In this document: piece by piece, positions 1 to 12,123 of the stretch
Numbering within the stretch: the stretch's first letter is position 1
How the letters are laid out: every line of letters starts with the position of its first letter
DNA from: Daedaleopsis sinensis
Taxonomy: Eukaryota; Basidiomycota; Agaricomycetes; Polyporales; Polyporaceae
NCBI GenBank assembly: GCA_033807695.1
Contig: CM066301.1
Span: 2,108,001 to 2,172,000, forward strand
Direction of reading: 5' to 3'
Length of the DNA stretch: 64,000 nt
The notes under the pieces: generated by a model
Database searches by the model: none
Seen by the model: only the letters and a program-made list of their open reading frames with translations
What the model was told of the DNA's origin: nothing
Translations under genes and position numbers: made by a program

Positions 1-317
1 GCAGAAACACCCACCCCCTTTCCAGGCTCGTAATCGCCTACCGGTGTGCCCGTCTCCGGCCCTCGCACTAATGCATATTTCCTCGAGGCGGGCAACGACA
101 TGTCAGGCGATACATCATTCTTACACTATGGACCCACCATGAGTTCGATGACTTGCGCACCTTTCTCCGCTTTCTCACACCAGAACCACGATTCTACTTA
201 ATGCGTACGTACGCATGAGCGCATGAACGGTTGACCGCTCGGGATCTTGCGCCCACACCCGCCCATCCTATAAATCGATATGGACTTGACAGTGTTGGCA
301 CACTCCTGGCGTTCATC
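1..317. promoter_or_regulatory. Upstream region of the P450 gene, with TATA box
   Basis: No coding signal is visible before the P450 start. A TATA-like TATAAAT lies at 269-275, about 49 nt before the ATG at 318, a reasonable core-promoter position. The rest of the stretch is unremarkable mixed sequence. Confidence 0.5.
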
Positions 318-2591
318 ATGGCCGCTTCCTCCGCTGACTTGCTCGTTGTATCACTCTGTGCGCTGCTCGGCCTTTGGCTGTGGGCGCGGAATCGCAAATC
401 CTCGAAATATCCACACCCTCCTGGTCCTCGTGGGCTCCCCCTCATTGGCAATTTGCTTGACCTCCCTAGCTCGCAAGTTCCCCGCTGGGAAACGTATCGT
501 GAATGGAGTCGTCAATATGGTACGTACTAGCCTAGACTTCATTCATAGTTCATGACGAGACCAACTCAAACGTCACGCCTAGACTCCGATATAATCCGTC
601 TCTCTGTGCTCGGCCAGAACATGATTCTTGCGAACTCCTTGGAGGTCGTGAGCGAGCTGCTCGATAAGCGTTCTGCCATCTACTCCGACAGGTCATCCGC
701 CATATCTTTCCCAGCCTATGACACTCGCTGACATCTATTTGCTTCACGTTCACAGACCGAGAATGGTGATGTTGAACGAACTGTTGGTTCACAGGAACGC
801 CGCTGCTTCTAGCCCCTCGCTAATCGCTCTTTCTCAAGGTCGGGTTTCGGCTGGGGCACGGCCTTCATGCCATACGGCGACCCGTGGAGATACTCGCGAC
901 GGATGGCCCACCACGAGTTCCACTCGGCGCCCGTGAAGCGTTTCCGGCCGCTCGAGCAGCGTTCGACGCACCAGTTCCTGGTCAACATGTATACGCAGCC
1001 CGGGAAATTGATGGATAACCTCCGATAGTACGTGGCCTGGTTTCCCTTTCTGGCCTCTGCCGCGCCCGGGTCCTAGACATTGTCGCTGACGATCGAGGTC
1101 CTGAATAGCTTGGCGGGCTCTACGATCATGTCCGTCGCGTACGATATCGATGTCACGTCTCTCGATGATCCGTACATCCGCATAGCAGAGCTCGCGGCGG
1201 AGGCGATATCGGAGGCCACGGACGCCGGCTCGTTCCTCGTGGACGTGCTTCCCGTACGTGAGTACCTCCCCCGACTCGGGCCCTCTTTGAAGAGTGGCTC
1301 CCACGACGCTCAAATAATGACCTACTTGCTCCAGTCAGATATCTCCCCGATTGGTTCCCCGGTGCGCACTTTCAGAAGCAGGCGAAGGTCTGGCGCGACG
1401 CCATATTCAAATTGCGCGACGTGCCGTTTGAGAATGTGAAAGAGCGCATGGTAAGCCGCCCTTTACGAACAGGGCATCGGCATGCTGTGACTTACAGAAC
1501 ACCGCGTAGCCTTCGGACAACGTCGAGGATTGTGCTGCGAAGTCCATGATCGAAACCTTTGCCAAAGACGAAGAACCTGAGCGAGCCTCGTTCACTGATT
1601 ATATCATCCGATCGACCCTCGGTGCTCTATACGTCGGTGAGTGAATAACACGTTTCTTCATGTATTCGCGAGCTCGACTTATCATGACGTACCTTATCAC
1701 AGGGGGCGCAGATACCGTATGCATTCTCTTCTTTGACTAGCTCAGGGCAATGCTCACGATTCAATAGACGGTATCTGCATTGGGATCGTTCTTCCTCGCT
1801 ATGGTCCTTCACCCGGAGATTCAAGAGAAAGCGCATAGGGAGCTCGATCGAGTAGTTGGCTCCAGCCGTCTTCCTGATTTCTCTGATCAACCGTCTCTTC
1901 CATACATTGTCGCGCTGGTCAAAGAGGCTTTACGCTGGAACCCGGTCGTTCCCTTAGGTGCGTGAAGAACTTCCTCCCTCGTATACCCACATCAACAACT
2001 CCCGGCTTCCTGTAGACGTTCCCCACAGACTGACCGAGGACGATATATACAACGGATACTATCTTCCGAAAGGCTCGCTCGTTGTGGCTAACTCGTGGTA
2101 CGTAGCTCGGCGACCATCGTTTGGGCATCATTCCCTCACCATTGTTTTCCCGGCGATAGGGCGATTCTACACGACGAGAAGGCATACCCGGATGCGTCGA
2201 CTTTCAACCCGGACCGTTTCTTGCGTGCCGACGGCACACTCAATCCGGACATTCGCGACCCAGCAGTAGCAGCCTTCGGGTTCGGAAGACGGATTTGCCC
2301 TGGGAGGTTCATGGCCATCGACTCCATGTGGATCACCATTGCCTCCCTACTCAACGTGTTCGAGATTGGCCGAGCCGTCGGGGACGATGGGAAGGAGATC
2401 ATACCCGAGGTGGACTATTTCTGCGGGTTCTTGAAGTAGGTTCACTTTCTCGAACCCACCGGCCCACTCATCCGCTGACGCACGGCCCTTCCGTCAGCCA
2501 TCCAAAGCCATTCCCATACACCGTCCGGCCACGTTCGAAGGAGCATGAAACGCTTCTCATGGAGTTGGCACAGGATGTGCGAAGCGCGTAA
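318..2591 (+). CDS. Cytochrome P450 monooxygenase (O-methylsterigmatocystin oxidoreductase-like)
   Basis: Haem-thiolate monooxygenase, probably ER-anchored and active on secondary metabolites or xenobiotics; substrate not predictable. Seen: a hydrophobic N-terminal anchor ([20 protein letters not shown]), a proline-rich hinge [14 protein letters not shown], the I-helix GGADTT, the K-helix ExxR (KEALRW, about 1925) and the haem-binding [12 protein letters not shown] (about 2277-2312). About ten exons join with GT-AG introns. The GADT of the I-helix motif sits on a 14-nt microexon (1703-1716). The last intron is 2436-2497 and restores the C-terminal [15 protein letters not shown]. An apparent in-frame TAG near 1507 is removed if the acceptor is that TAG itself. 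The start at 318 gives a normal anchor. The gene looks intact and belongs to a family greatly expanded in wood-decay basidiomycetes. Confidence 0.93.
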
Positions 2592-4399
2592 CCCCCATCG
2601 AACGTGCGGCACAAGGCCTGTCTTACCCGTGTACTCACTCAAACTACTTAGCTCCTTCCCTTCTCTCTTATCTGCAACATCTCTTGTCTATGTACCTGTT
2701 CCGCACGCTTGGTATCGCTCGCTGTCATCGTAACGAATTTGATAATTCAAGCTTTTCACTCGTCAACGTTCGAGCATCCTCAATCTGACCGTGATGTCAA
2801 AATTGAACCACACGGAGTTTTCCCTCGAAGAATCCGTGAGAAAAGGGTTATAGGACTCCGAGCCGCCTTCGCATACTGCTGCGGATCGACGACGGCAGAA
2901 GTAACACGGGTCGACAAATTGGCAGCTGCATCTCCCGACCGCAATGTACGCGTGTACCGCCACAATATCCCCCTACGCTGGGCCGCTGGCAGCCTCCCCG
3001 GCGGGCGTCTCTGCTCCAATGTCCAACCTCCATCTTCATCCTTGCCGAAAGTTTCTTCCTCCTCCTCCTTCTCCTCCTTCCCCTCCTCCTCCTCCTCCCC
3101 CGCCTCCATTATCGACTCTTGTTACTTACATACTTGCGTCCCGCCTACCACGGTACCGCAGTTGCCGTCAGAAACTCTTCGAATGGCAGCCTCGTAAGCA
3201 ACACGCTTGCTTACTATTACTATTAGTCTGCTGCAGGGTATACAGCTGACAACGGCCACTCCCAGGACCATGTAAACTCTCTCCGAGCTTTTGGTAAGTT
3301 CGAATTCATAGCAAGTTACTGCAGTTGGCTGCCACTCATCTGCGAGGCTAAGTCGATTCTCCCCAACTCAGCGTCAGATTCGGAGGCGATTGACAGAGCT
3401 CGAGTCATCTACAGAGGCTCGATAGATAAGAACCACTATGCTGACGACTATGCCCGCGACCTCACCATGGCTACCTGTCCAGCGCAGAAGGCCTTTTTTC
3501 CATGATTACGTGAACCAATGTGATAGACCAGCCCGAGTGCACCCTGCAGCATTACAGAACGTGGCCACATCTCCGGTTCTATCATCGCAGGCAACATATA
3601 CACTGTACGGTGAGATGAAAATGCTCTCAATGATTTAGGTTTGGCTCCGAGGACTCAACGATCGCAGGTAAGGCGGAAATGCGCGCAAGTATCAGCACCG
3701 CAAGCGCATCTCAGAAGTGAGTCGTTCCTGACTTCTGTGCACCCGCCGGCGAGCAGGGGAGATAGGCCACTCTGACAGAGGGAGCACTGAGAATGTAGCC
3801 ATTCAGTGGGCGGTTCGGATTCTCACTCACGAAGACGAGAATACTACCACTCACCTTCTTTTATTTTGTTCGATTTCTCCACCTGTCGTCCACCCGTCAA
3901 ATGCGCTCATAGGCACCGGCCATCCAGTAACGCGATGCCCAGGCAGAGCAAGCACAGGGAACGACACGGACGTATACCTCTAGCCACAATCGCGGTATCT
4001 TATCGCTCATCATACTTTCGATCAAAGAATCAAAAGCTGAGGCTTGTGCTCAATGCTCATGTCAGTGACCTATCGAGGTGGTGTGCTACTATGCTATTCT
4101 TTTAACAATCTACAGGGGAGCGCACGTGATGACCAACTGGCCACACAACTTCAGTCATAGACAAGCCTTCTCGTTCATCAAAGTCACGCGTAGTCTCTGT
4201 GAGCACAATGTTACTAAGTAATCAATGCTCGTTCTCAGGACCCACCTCTGATGAATCATCTGACACAGGTAGAGGGGTCACCTGAGCAAGGATATCAACA
4301 GCTTCGACAGAATATTATTGTTGGCTTTGACGAATCCTCAGGCCTCAGCTCTCGTCTCCCGGCCGCGGAGTGAGGTGACGCGCCCATCCAGAACATCAG

Positions 4400-4877
4400 A
4401 CTCAGTGGCCGGGATACATTCTGAAGTTTGGGTCAACCTTGCAGGATGTATCCCCGTTGCTGGCACCCCGAGCATGCAACGATCATACCTGGTGGTAAAA
4501 TCATCGCTAGGTAAACATATATGCGCAGACTTGAACGAGACCATCAACCGCCCACCGACAATCCCGTCCGTTTGTAGGCGCGAAGAGGACCCGCCATTCG
4601 CGCTCCCTTCCCTCCCTCGCTGCGCTCGGGGGGTTCCCCGAGCCGGTTGCGTTTGGAAGGCGGGCACTCTGAAGCCTCGTTCGCGCTAGATCTAAGGGAG
4701 CGGCCTCCCGCCGATGTCGATGATGACTCAGAGAGGCATGAGATAATGGTATACCTGGTGACATCGCCAGACATACCATCATCTCCTTTCTGGCGTTGGT
4801 AACAACTATACCCGGGGATACATCCTGCCAAGGATGACAAAACGTTCAAGCTTCAGGATGTATCTCGGCCTCTGAGT
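4400..4877. repeat. Imperfect inverted-repeat (fold-back) element
   Basis: The arm at 4400-4455 is matched in reverse complement by 4814-4877. The inner 15 nt are identical (GCAGGATGTATCCCC at 4441-4455; its complement at 4814-4828). Outward, ACTCAG-GGCC-G-GATACAT-CTGAAG is also shared with a few substitutions and a short indel. Four copies of a GATACATYCTG-type word result, two per arm. About 360 nt separate the arms. No coding frame is visible. It is a candidate miniature inverted-repeat element or a structured non-coding locus. Confidence 0.6.
4746..4779. repeat. 13-bp stem hairpin inside the fold-back element
   Basis: ATGGTATACCTGG at 4746-4758 pairs with CCAGACATACCAT at 4767-4779 (11 of 13 Watson-Crick, the other two compatible with wobble). 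The loop is 8 nt (TGACATCG). Confidence 0.55.
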
Positions 4878-6079
4878 TTCTACCTCAGGCTGTGCCTGTG
4901 GCACAACTTGGTGCAACGTCTGAACCTTGTCTCCAGGCTGGAATAGGCTGGCACGTGTTCATTGAAGCATTCAGTACACTCTCCCACATTTGATGCTCAT
5001 CGCCTCGAGTCTGTCCGACTTGATCATGGATTACCCACAACGCCGCTGTTCACAACCTATTGAACGCCCGAACTTAAACAATCGGCACACCCACACACGT
5101 CCCACGTCCATCTCGGCAGCACGTCTGGAGAATGGGTTTTGCCTCTCTGTTACCCAGGGGGCAGTATATATAGGTCGTTTTCTCAGGTCGCGCCCTCGGC
5201 AGTGAGCTGTTTACCGTCCGATTCGAGGCCATCTGAGGTACGAAGCGAGCGAAGAATCACCTTCCCCGTGGGCCGTGGCATTGAACTTTCTCTTGTGAGT
5301 TCGTCTTCACTCTTGTAGGTTCGTTGTCTTCACTCTTTTGTTCATCTATCAGAAGCTCTTATTGGTTCCTGCCATCTCGCGACTGGCTGGCAAACCTCGG
5401 GCTTGAGCAGCTCGAGCGCTCTTAGTACACATACTCCGGTTGCCCCATACTTATACGCACTGAGTACTGCAGAAGCGCGTTCAGGAGACCGATAGCCACG
5501 GGGCGTTCAAAGTCGTATGCAGTCCTGACTATAATTATTTTAAGTAGTTATGAGTCGGCGTGCACCTCCTTTGACTGTGCCTAGCACTGAACAGGCGACA
5601 ACTCCACTCACAATCTATCCAGCACTGCGTTACCCTCGAATCTTGCCTACACAGCGGCGACTCCGAGATGGCCGCGCAACAGCCAACATGTGTATCCGGC
5701 TTGCTATAGTACTTGGGTGCTACACACCGGCCCAATCTCAATCTCGAAGGACTACGGTGCGACCCATGAGGAGAGGTGCGTAATACTCCGGTCCCGTACG
5801 GGCTCCATATGGCGCTCTAGGACCATCTCTCGCTCTCTACATCATGCTTCTAGTCCTCACTCTACGTTGACATGTTGATTCTTTGATAGGATATCCGCTG
5901 TGGAGCACTCAAACCACACCGCCGGCGCGCGCATTCATGAAAGGCACACATCTGTGAACTCAATCCACGCACTGCCGTGGTTGTCACCGTATGTCGGTCC
6001 AGGTTAGCATTCTGAATCAACAATCACAGATGTCCCAATTGGCCTTAAAGTTCGCAATAATGCATACGGGGAGATGATA

Positions 6080-6087
6080 GTATATAT
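6080..6087 (+). promoter_or_regulatory. TATA box of the seven-helix membrane protein gene
   Basis: TATATATG-type sequence about 60 nt upstream of the ATG at 6147, the expected position for a core promoter in a fungal gene. Confidence 0.5.
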
Positions 6088-6146
6088 GAGCAGCTACTCG
6101 ATCTATCACCAGTCCTTGTCACCCCTTCGACTCCCTCTCCTCAATA

Positions 6147-7754
6147 ATGTCCGAGTCTTCAAGCGACAACGCTGCCGTATGGCAAAGTATCGGTCATGAT
6201 CTCATACACTCCTTTGTCGCCGTTACTGTTGAGACATTTGTCATCGGTATGACGTTCACTCATCTGTTCAACCAAGCATGCGATGTTAATCACTAGTATT
6301 TTGCAGCCATCTACTCTGGTTTGGTCATCAAAACTGGGACACTCCTTCTGTACGTCCTCTTGTTATCAATCGTCTCTCGTCTCCCATGAAGTTTGATACC
6401 ACTTCGTGCCTATGCTCAGGCGCAAGAACCATACGAAGGTCTCAATCTCAACATTCACGGCCGTTCTCGTTATGTTTGGCCTTGCCCTGTCCCTCTGGAT
6501 GATCGACATCCACAACGTTGTGGCAGAGATTCAAATTACGCTTCTGCATGAACCCATACCCGAATCGGAGTCGCTCAGTGATGTCTACTTCTCTGCTGTC
6601 AAAGCGGTTTTGCGGCTTGCCTCGGTTGAGGACGTTCTGTATTCGTATATGGTAAGTAGACCCCGATTATCCCATACGAACTTGAAGCATCTGCTTACAT
6701 TTGAATATAAGACCATCGTCGGAGACAGTATCATCATATGGCGAGTCTACGCTTTCTGGTCTAACGGCCACGAGAAGCTTGTTCTTCTCATTCCTATCGC
6801 ATTCCTATTTGGATCAATCGGTATGGCCTAGACATTTAGTGCATACACATTTGGCATTGATCCCACTCACAGCGACCTCCATGATGCTCACTTATTGTGC
6901 CGCCAGACTGGGATCTGACATCGTCCTTGGGACATATCAAGACCCCGCTTTCTGTCGCAACATCCAAACAGCATCGTATTCAACGACACTGGCAACGACT
7001 GCGGTGGCGACCTTGCTTATATCCTATAAGACCTGGTAAATGTCTCGACATGGACCGCGTAGCTCATCTGTTGATGGCCTTATGACAGGGAATACCGACA
7101 CATTCACTTGGAGGCGTTCGGCAGGAAAACATCACGATCACGAACACAAAGAATCATGCTTATTCTCATCGAGTCTGGTATCCTGTACATGTTGTTCTTC
7201 GTGCGTATTCTGCCGCTGACTTTCGACTGCACAAAGATTTAACACTCTGACTTCGTAGCTGGTACAAGTTATTATGAGTCTGCAGGTCGTGAACGACAGT
7301 ATCAATCGAAGCAAAGTCCTTCCGTTTGCGTTCACCATCTACCAGTTTATCACTAGTCTCATCGTGGTGAGTCTATAGTCCATGTTCCTTGCCGTCTGTA
7401 ATCTTACACTCCAGACAACTGCAGGGAATATATCCTACCGTCATCGTCCTTCTCGTGAACTCGAAGTACTCAGTGCTCAAGACGACCTCGGTCACCGGCA
7501 GTTCTGGAACAGCGAACAGTGCCAGCAGATACAAGACCAGCAAAGGAACGAGCCAGAGCACCTTGCCGCATTTCCATCCGACATCTAGTGCGACAACTGC
7601 GCCTACTCGCGGAGCAGCGACGACGGTCGATCTGTACGAGATGGCGCGGCTCGCAAGCACGGATGGAATGGGGGGATCTGATCTGAAAGACAGCGGAAGC
7701 TTGAGCGCGAGGCCCGCCGGGGTCATTGAATCTGAGGACTATCGCGTTGTTTAA
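6147..7754 (+). CDS. Multi-pass (about seven-helix) integral membrane protein, Agaricomycete family
   Basis: A member of the large mushroom family of seven-helix membrane proteins; function unknown. Start MSESSSDNAAVWQSIG at 6147. About seven exons are separated by short introns. Diagnostic is GDSIIIWRVYAFWSNG (about 6721-6765), the family's most conserved segment after the third helix. Successive hydrophobic stretches include VSISTFTAVLVMFGLALSLW, LVLLIPIAFLFGSI, ATTAVATLLISYKTW, IMLILIESGILYMLFF and LPFAFTIYQFITSLIV, then GIYPTVIVLLVNS. The cytosolic tail is Ser/Thr-rich and disordered and ends EDYRVV at 7754. No break is visible. Receptor-like topology is family knowledge; a signalling role is not shown by the sequence. 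Confidence 0.8.
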
Positions 7755-9138
7755 GTTTGACTCAAATTACACCAGAATCTACGTCTGCGACTTTCTCCGA
7801 TATGCACCACCTTCAGTGTACGTGTCAGCCTGAGTGTACAGTAGACCTCTGTCTTGACAAGTATTATTATATCGCCGCGAACTTTGGCGGCGCGGCGCTC
7901 AACTTGTTTCAAGTTCTTAGCACCCTTACGAAGCCTCAGCAACTACCAAGAGGAATCCGTGGGGTATAAACTCCGGGAGTGGGACTCGGAGTTCTTGGAG
8001 GCACTTTGGGGTTAAGTCATACTGCCTGACACTCGGAAGCCCCGGTAAAGGGTCGTGCTCAGGTCAAGTCAGTGTCACCTTACTGACCTCCGAGTCGAGC
8101 GTCGAGTGGCCACTGCCCCGGGGCCGTATGTGCGTCGGCATGTGTAGTACCCGCCGGGTGAGTCGTGACTACCAGTAGTGCGCGGTCACCTTTCCTGACG
8201 TCGACAGTGAAAGGCAGCTCACGCCGAATACTACTACTAATAATTAAATCACCTTGAAACTCACATAAATCGTACATCTATAGAGTCGTACTAGTGAGCC
8301 TTAGTAGTAGTACGTCATAAGCCTGAGGTTCTGGACTACTACGACGCTCAGTGATCCATAGTAGGAGGAGGAGGAGGGTAAGTTCAGCCGCAGCAGATGT
8401 GTGAGGCACATCAGCCCTTGTGTACTAGGTGGCACTCAGGCTGTCACGGCGACTCGGAGCGGCCGCTAATAATACTCTGCGAGGGGTGTGTAAGAAGAGA
8501 ATGTTTTCATACATATGCATGATGCGGCGGTGCTGCGCAGTGATCATGGGCGCGCCCTCGGAAGTGATTATGAGAAGGAGCAGAAGCTTCGACTTGGAGC
8601 TTCATCACATCCTGCGCTCCGTACCTTCCTTCCGGAATCCATTTCACACACTGCCAGTAGTGGTTTGACAGAACTCAAAGTTACAGTTTGAACTTAGAGG
8701 TCGCGCCAGAGGCATCCCAAGCTTCGAACGGCGCCGGCGTGGCAGCCTCAAGTCAAGGGGCCTACTCACTGGCATCGCCAGCAACGGTTTCAATTCGTTC
8801 ACCGGTGTTTTTAGGATTGTTCCGGGACATCGTCGACGTCTGGTTAGGTATGGCGGCGAACTCCCATTCAGAAACCCCTATAGTCGGACAAGCTTGCCCG
8901 TTTCTAGTGTGACTACCCGCCCTAGTACTACTAGACTTGCGGGCCTATTGGTGCCACAACGGATGACACCAGCGACGCACGACACGCCCCGCGTCTTGAT
9001 TATAAGAGGTGGAGTGGAGGTCGTATAAACATTCAATGTATATCAACACGATGTAGAAAGGGCGGCCAGGGCCATACAATATTAAAGACAATCAAGTGCT
9101 ATCCAACGGGGTCCGGTCTACTAGTCTGATGACAACCC
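7755..9138. other. Intergenic region, no gene seen
   Basis: No supported gene. The stretch at 8220-8370 is rich in TAGTAG/CTACTA words. It includes a perfect 12-nt inverted repeat, TACTACTACTAA (8229-8240) against TTAGTAGTAGTA (8301-8312). A second pair, ACTCGGAG near 7985 and CTCCGAGT near 8090, is shorter. The neighbouring genes converge here, so terminators are expected at both ends. Confidence 0.45.
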
Positions 9139-10382
9139 TCAAATCCCCCGCCGCGTCGTACTACGACGGCGGAAAGATCGCTTTGTGATGGGAGCCAACT
9201 TGCTACCAAAGATGCTCCCCGGTCCAAAGTCAGGCGTCCCCCCCAGCGACCCAAAGATGTCACCAATGTAGTTCCTAGGCTTCACCCCCTTCTCGAACGT
9301 TTTCTCCCACTCCCTCACGATGCCCGTCACAACGGGGACGCCCGCGGCGACGATGTTCTTGATCGAGATGTCGAAGCCGGGGGACATGAGGAACAGGTTC
9401 TCCGCCGCTGTCTGCCCATCGAAAGGCCGGTCAAAGTCGGACGCAGTGCGCATGATGATGATCCGGGAGAAGTCGACGAGCTTCGAGCGCGCGGCACGCA
9501 TGAGTGCCTCGAGCGTGCCATTGTCCTCCTGCTGTGACGTGCAGTACGTCGCACTCCCGTTCGTGAAAAGCGTCGTCGTGTTCTCGAACGCGGCCGCGAG
9601 CAGGCTCCCCGTCCAGAACGTGTCCGACGTCGCCGTGTCGCACGCGACGACGGACGGCGGGGCGGCCCCGGGCTCGAAGGCGGGGTCAGTCGCGTAGTTG
9701 GCACGGTACAGCTGCGACGGCTCGTCGTCGAACAGCGTCGCGGTGTTGGCCATGCGAATGGCGAGCTGCCGGAGGTCCTCATTGACCTCGAACACCTCCG
9801 TTCCGTACAGCTCCTGCGGGAACTGACTGGGGCTGAACGACCCTTGGGGAACGTAGCCTGTCGGGAACTCGGCCGGCTTCTCGCGCGCGTCGAACTCGAA
9901 TTGTAGCCCGACTTGAACCGCGAACCGCGCGAAGGTGACGGTCCCGAGCGTGCCCAGCTTGGGGCTGACACCCGCGATGCCGGCGATGAGGAAGTAGGTA
10001 TGCGTGAGGTTGAACAGAGGGGAGTGGGCGAGGGCAGTCACTGTCGCGGCAGCATTGATCTCGGCCTCTCCGGTAACCAGCTGGCAGATGGACCCGTCCC
10101 GTGTACAATGGGCTTGGGGGAAGAGCGGAGAGAAGCCCGGGACGGTGATGTTTTGTTCCAGGACGTGGAACTCAGGGATCCCGTGCCAAACGTCTCCTTC
10201 GTCTTCAAACTAGTGATACGCTGGTGAAGAAGGACAGTATGCAAGACAATGTTTAGACTCACCATGCCGATGATGAAGACCTTTGGCGCAACTTTCGAGC
10301 TCTCTTCTCTCCCAGTAGCATATGTGGATGTCAATGACATCAAGAAAGAGCATAATAGAAGCAAAGGGAGAGCGAATGCCAT
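9139..10382 (-). CDS. Purine nucleoside permease (NUP family)
   Basis: NUP-family proteins, first known from Candida albicans, mediate purine nucleoside uptake and resemble nucleoside phosphorylases in fold. Two exons. Exon 1 (10382 to about 10263) begins with a secretory signal, MAFALPLLLLCSFLMSL, then KVAPKVFIIGM. One intron of about 55 nt follows. Exon 2 opens FEDEGDVWHGIPEFHVLEQN and continues ITVPGFSPLFPQAHCT and DGSICQLVTGEAEINAAA, all hallmarks of the family, and later ATSDTFWTGSLLAAAFEN and IIIMRTASDFDRP. The length, about 395 residues, is normal. The C-terminus is basic (FRRRSTTRRGI). It is divergent from the MTA phosphorylase gene downstream, another purine nucleoside gene. Whether it is a transporter or a secreted/wall nucleoside-binding protein cannot be told here. 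Confidence 0.9.
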
Positions 10383-12123
10383 CTTGCCTGACAGTCTGTA
10401 GAGCTAGTAGAGTCAGCATCTGCATCGTCGAAAGAGGAGAAATCATTGCGTAGCGCACCTCAGCCACGAAAGAGTGAGGGTTTGCGGATAAGTGTGACGC
10501 GGGTCACTGAACCTGGGCCAGCACCCTACCTTTACTGTGCTTCGAACTTCCCTATATCGCGCGCCACAGTCTCCAGCGCTAGAAGGGTGTAATCAAAAAC
10601 GTCGCGGCCTCTGACAGCATGCGAAAGTTCAGGCTTCCGCACATGAGGTATGGAACGAAGGTCTTCCACGGTCTCCTTTTCATCAGTGCATCATCAGTAT
10701 AATATAGACAGCGGAGAAGGCGACGTGCGGCAGGGACAGTTCATACTAGGTAACGAGAACCGAGCGGTGAGGCATGCGAATACTGGAATGGAACTCACCC
10801 ACTGACTAGTATTCTGTACTAGACGGTTGGCAATGCGTTGGCAATGCGAATTGCGCAGTATCCAACTATCTACTATAGACACCACTCTGACTCGTAGACA
10901 TGTGTGAGGCAATTACTCGGGAGGGCGGAACCGAGTTGATGTAGAATGTCATTGTGGCCAGCGGGAGAGGGACCGGCCACACGAGGTGCACGTCGTCACA
11001 GCCGTGCGTTTCAGGGCAGCCTTACTTGTTGCTTCCGCCGGATGCATTCCCTTCTGATAGATCTGTTCATTAAAGTTTGAACGTTGAAAAAATTGCTACT
11101 TCTCTTACCAACATGCACCATGAGAACATGCACCATGAGCCGGAGGTACCCGTGGGCGGCGCTGCCGAAAGAACTTTGCTGCCGAGTCCATTTCCAAGGA
11201 CTCCGGAACGAGGAGCATATATTGTGGTCTGATTAAGTGAGTTCTTCTTCTTGAGCGGCCCCCCGTTAGCATCTCGCGATCGGTTACCTCGGGTCTACCT
11301 TTACCAATCCGAGTCGTCATCGTAAATCACGAGTACGGTGTTTCTTCCATATGCATCATGCAAGCGCAGATAATTCAGCTAGTTGAATCGATTATGCCTA
11401 CGAGTTCTGCGCGATAGATCAACAAAATCAACATTTGAATCAACGAGCTTGCCAGCCGTGGCTGATCTTGCCATTATTATTTACCTGAGTGGCTTGAGTT
11501 CAACAGGGTTGGTCTCGGTCTGTGGCGAAGTCTACAAAGGATGGGTGAGGTGATGGCGAACTGGGGATATGCCAGAGGAGGAGGGGAGGAGGGGGGAGGA
11601 GGTTGTTGATAAAAATCCGAGCCATATATTGAAATTCAAATATTCAAGTTTGACGTGAGCCACACGGGCGCTTGACGCTCGAACTGTCCAAGCACCTCTG
11701 CGCCTCCGGTACTATACTGCAGAAAGGTTCTCGACTAAGATTGCATAGCGACTATCGGAAAAGACAGCAGTGCTTGGAGTCGCAGCGTGATGGAGGAGGA
11801 GGGCAAGGTGCGTATTGGAAAGTTTGAACTCCGCTGAACCACTTCAAGATCCCTTTTCAAGTAGCTCGTCTGGTACTCAGACTCCCCGGAAGCTACTATT
11901 TACAGTTTATAAAGAAGACATGTAAGGTTCACCTGCCTCGTGTGGCAGAAAGGAAGGGCGCCTACAGGTTGACTGAGAGTTTGATGTCATCGATGCCGAC
12001 AGTTGTATATAAGGCCTCCCAAGGCCTCCTCCGAACTCGTTCAATCCTGCCTCTGAACAGTCACGTCTTTACCCCAAGTATCAGACCTGACGGCGCCCCG
12101 AGTTATAGCTGATCTAGTCCAAG
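10383..12123. other. Divergent intergenic region between NUP and MTAP
   Basis: No gene is supported. It must hold both promoters. A GGA/GGGGA purine tract lies at about 11576-11605, and an AT-rich stretch with near-palindromic TTGAAATTCAAATATTCAAG lies near 11630. A TATA box for MTAP is listed separately. Confidence 0.45.
12006..12013 (+). promoter_or_regulatory. TATA box of MTAP gene
   Basis: TATATAAG about 115 nt before the MTAP ATG at 12124, followed by a pyrimidine-containing leader. Confidence 0.55.

Larger units (their letters stand above)
2592..6146. other. Long gene-poor region (3.5 kb)
   Basis: I see no gene here. Open frames are short, overlap on both strands and give low-complexity translations. 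Contents: a pyrimidine-rich CTCC tract at about 3046-3112, the fold-back repeat at 4400-4877, a GC hairpin (GCTCGGG/CCCCGAGC) at 4624-4643, and a TATATATA at about 5165 with no convincing gene after it. Short CTTCACTCTT-like words recur at about 5300-5340. A non-coding transcript driven from the 5165 TATA is possible but unsupported. Confidence 0.5.

Noticed and set aside
1500..1512. In-frame stop in the P450
   Set aside because: The TAG is the end of the intron if the acceptor is GCGTAG; the protein then continues normally into PSDNVED.
2780..3109. Glu-rich minus-strand frame
   Set aside because: It is the translation of a CTCC pyrimidine tract, not a conserved protein.
4624..4643. GC hairpin as a transcription terminator
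   Set aside because: Hairpin terminators are bacterial; in a fungal nuclear genome this is only a short palindrome.
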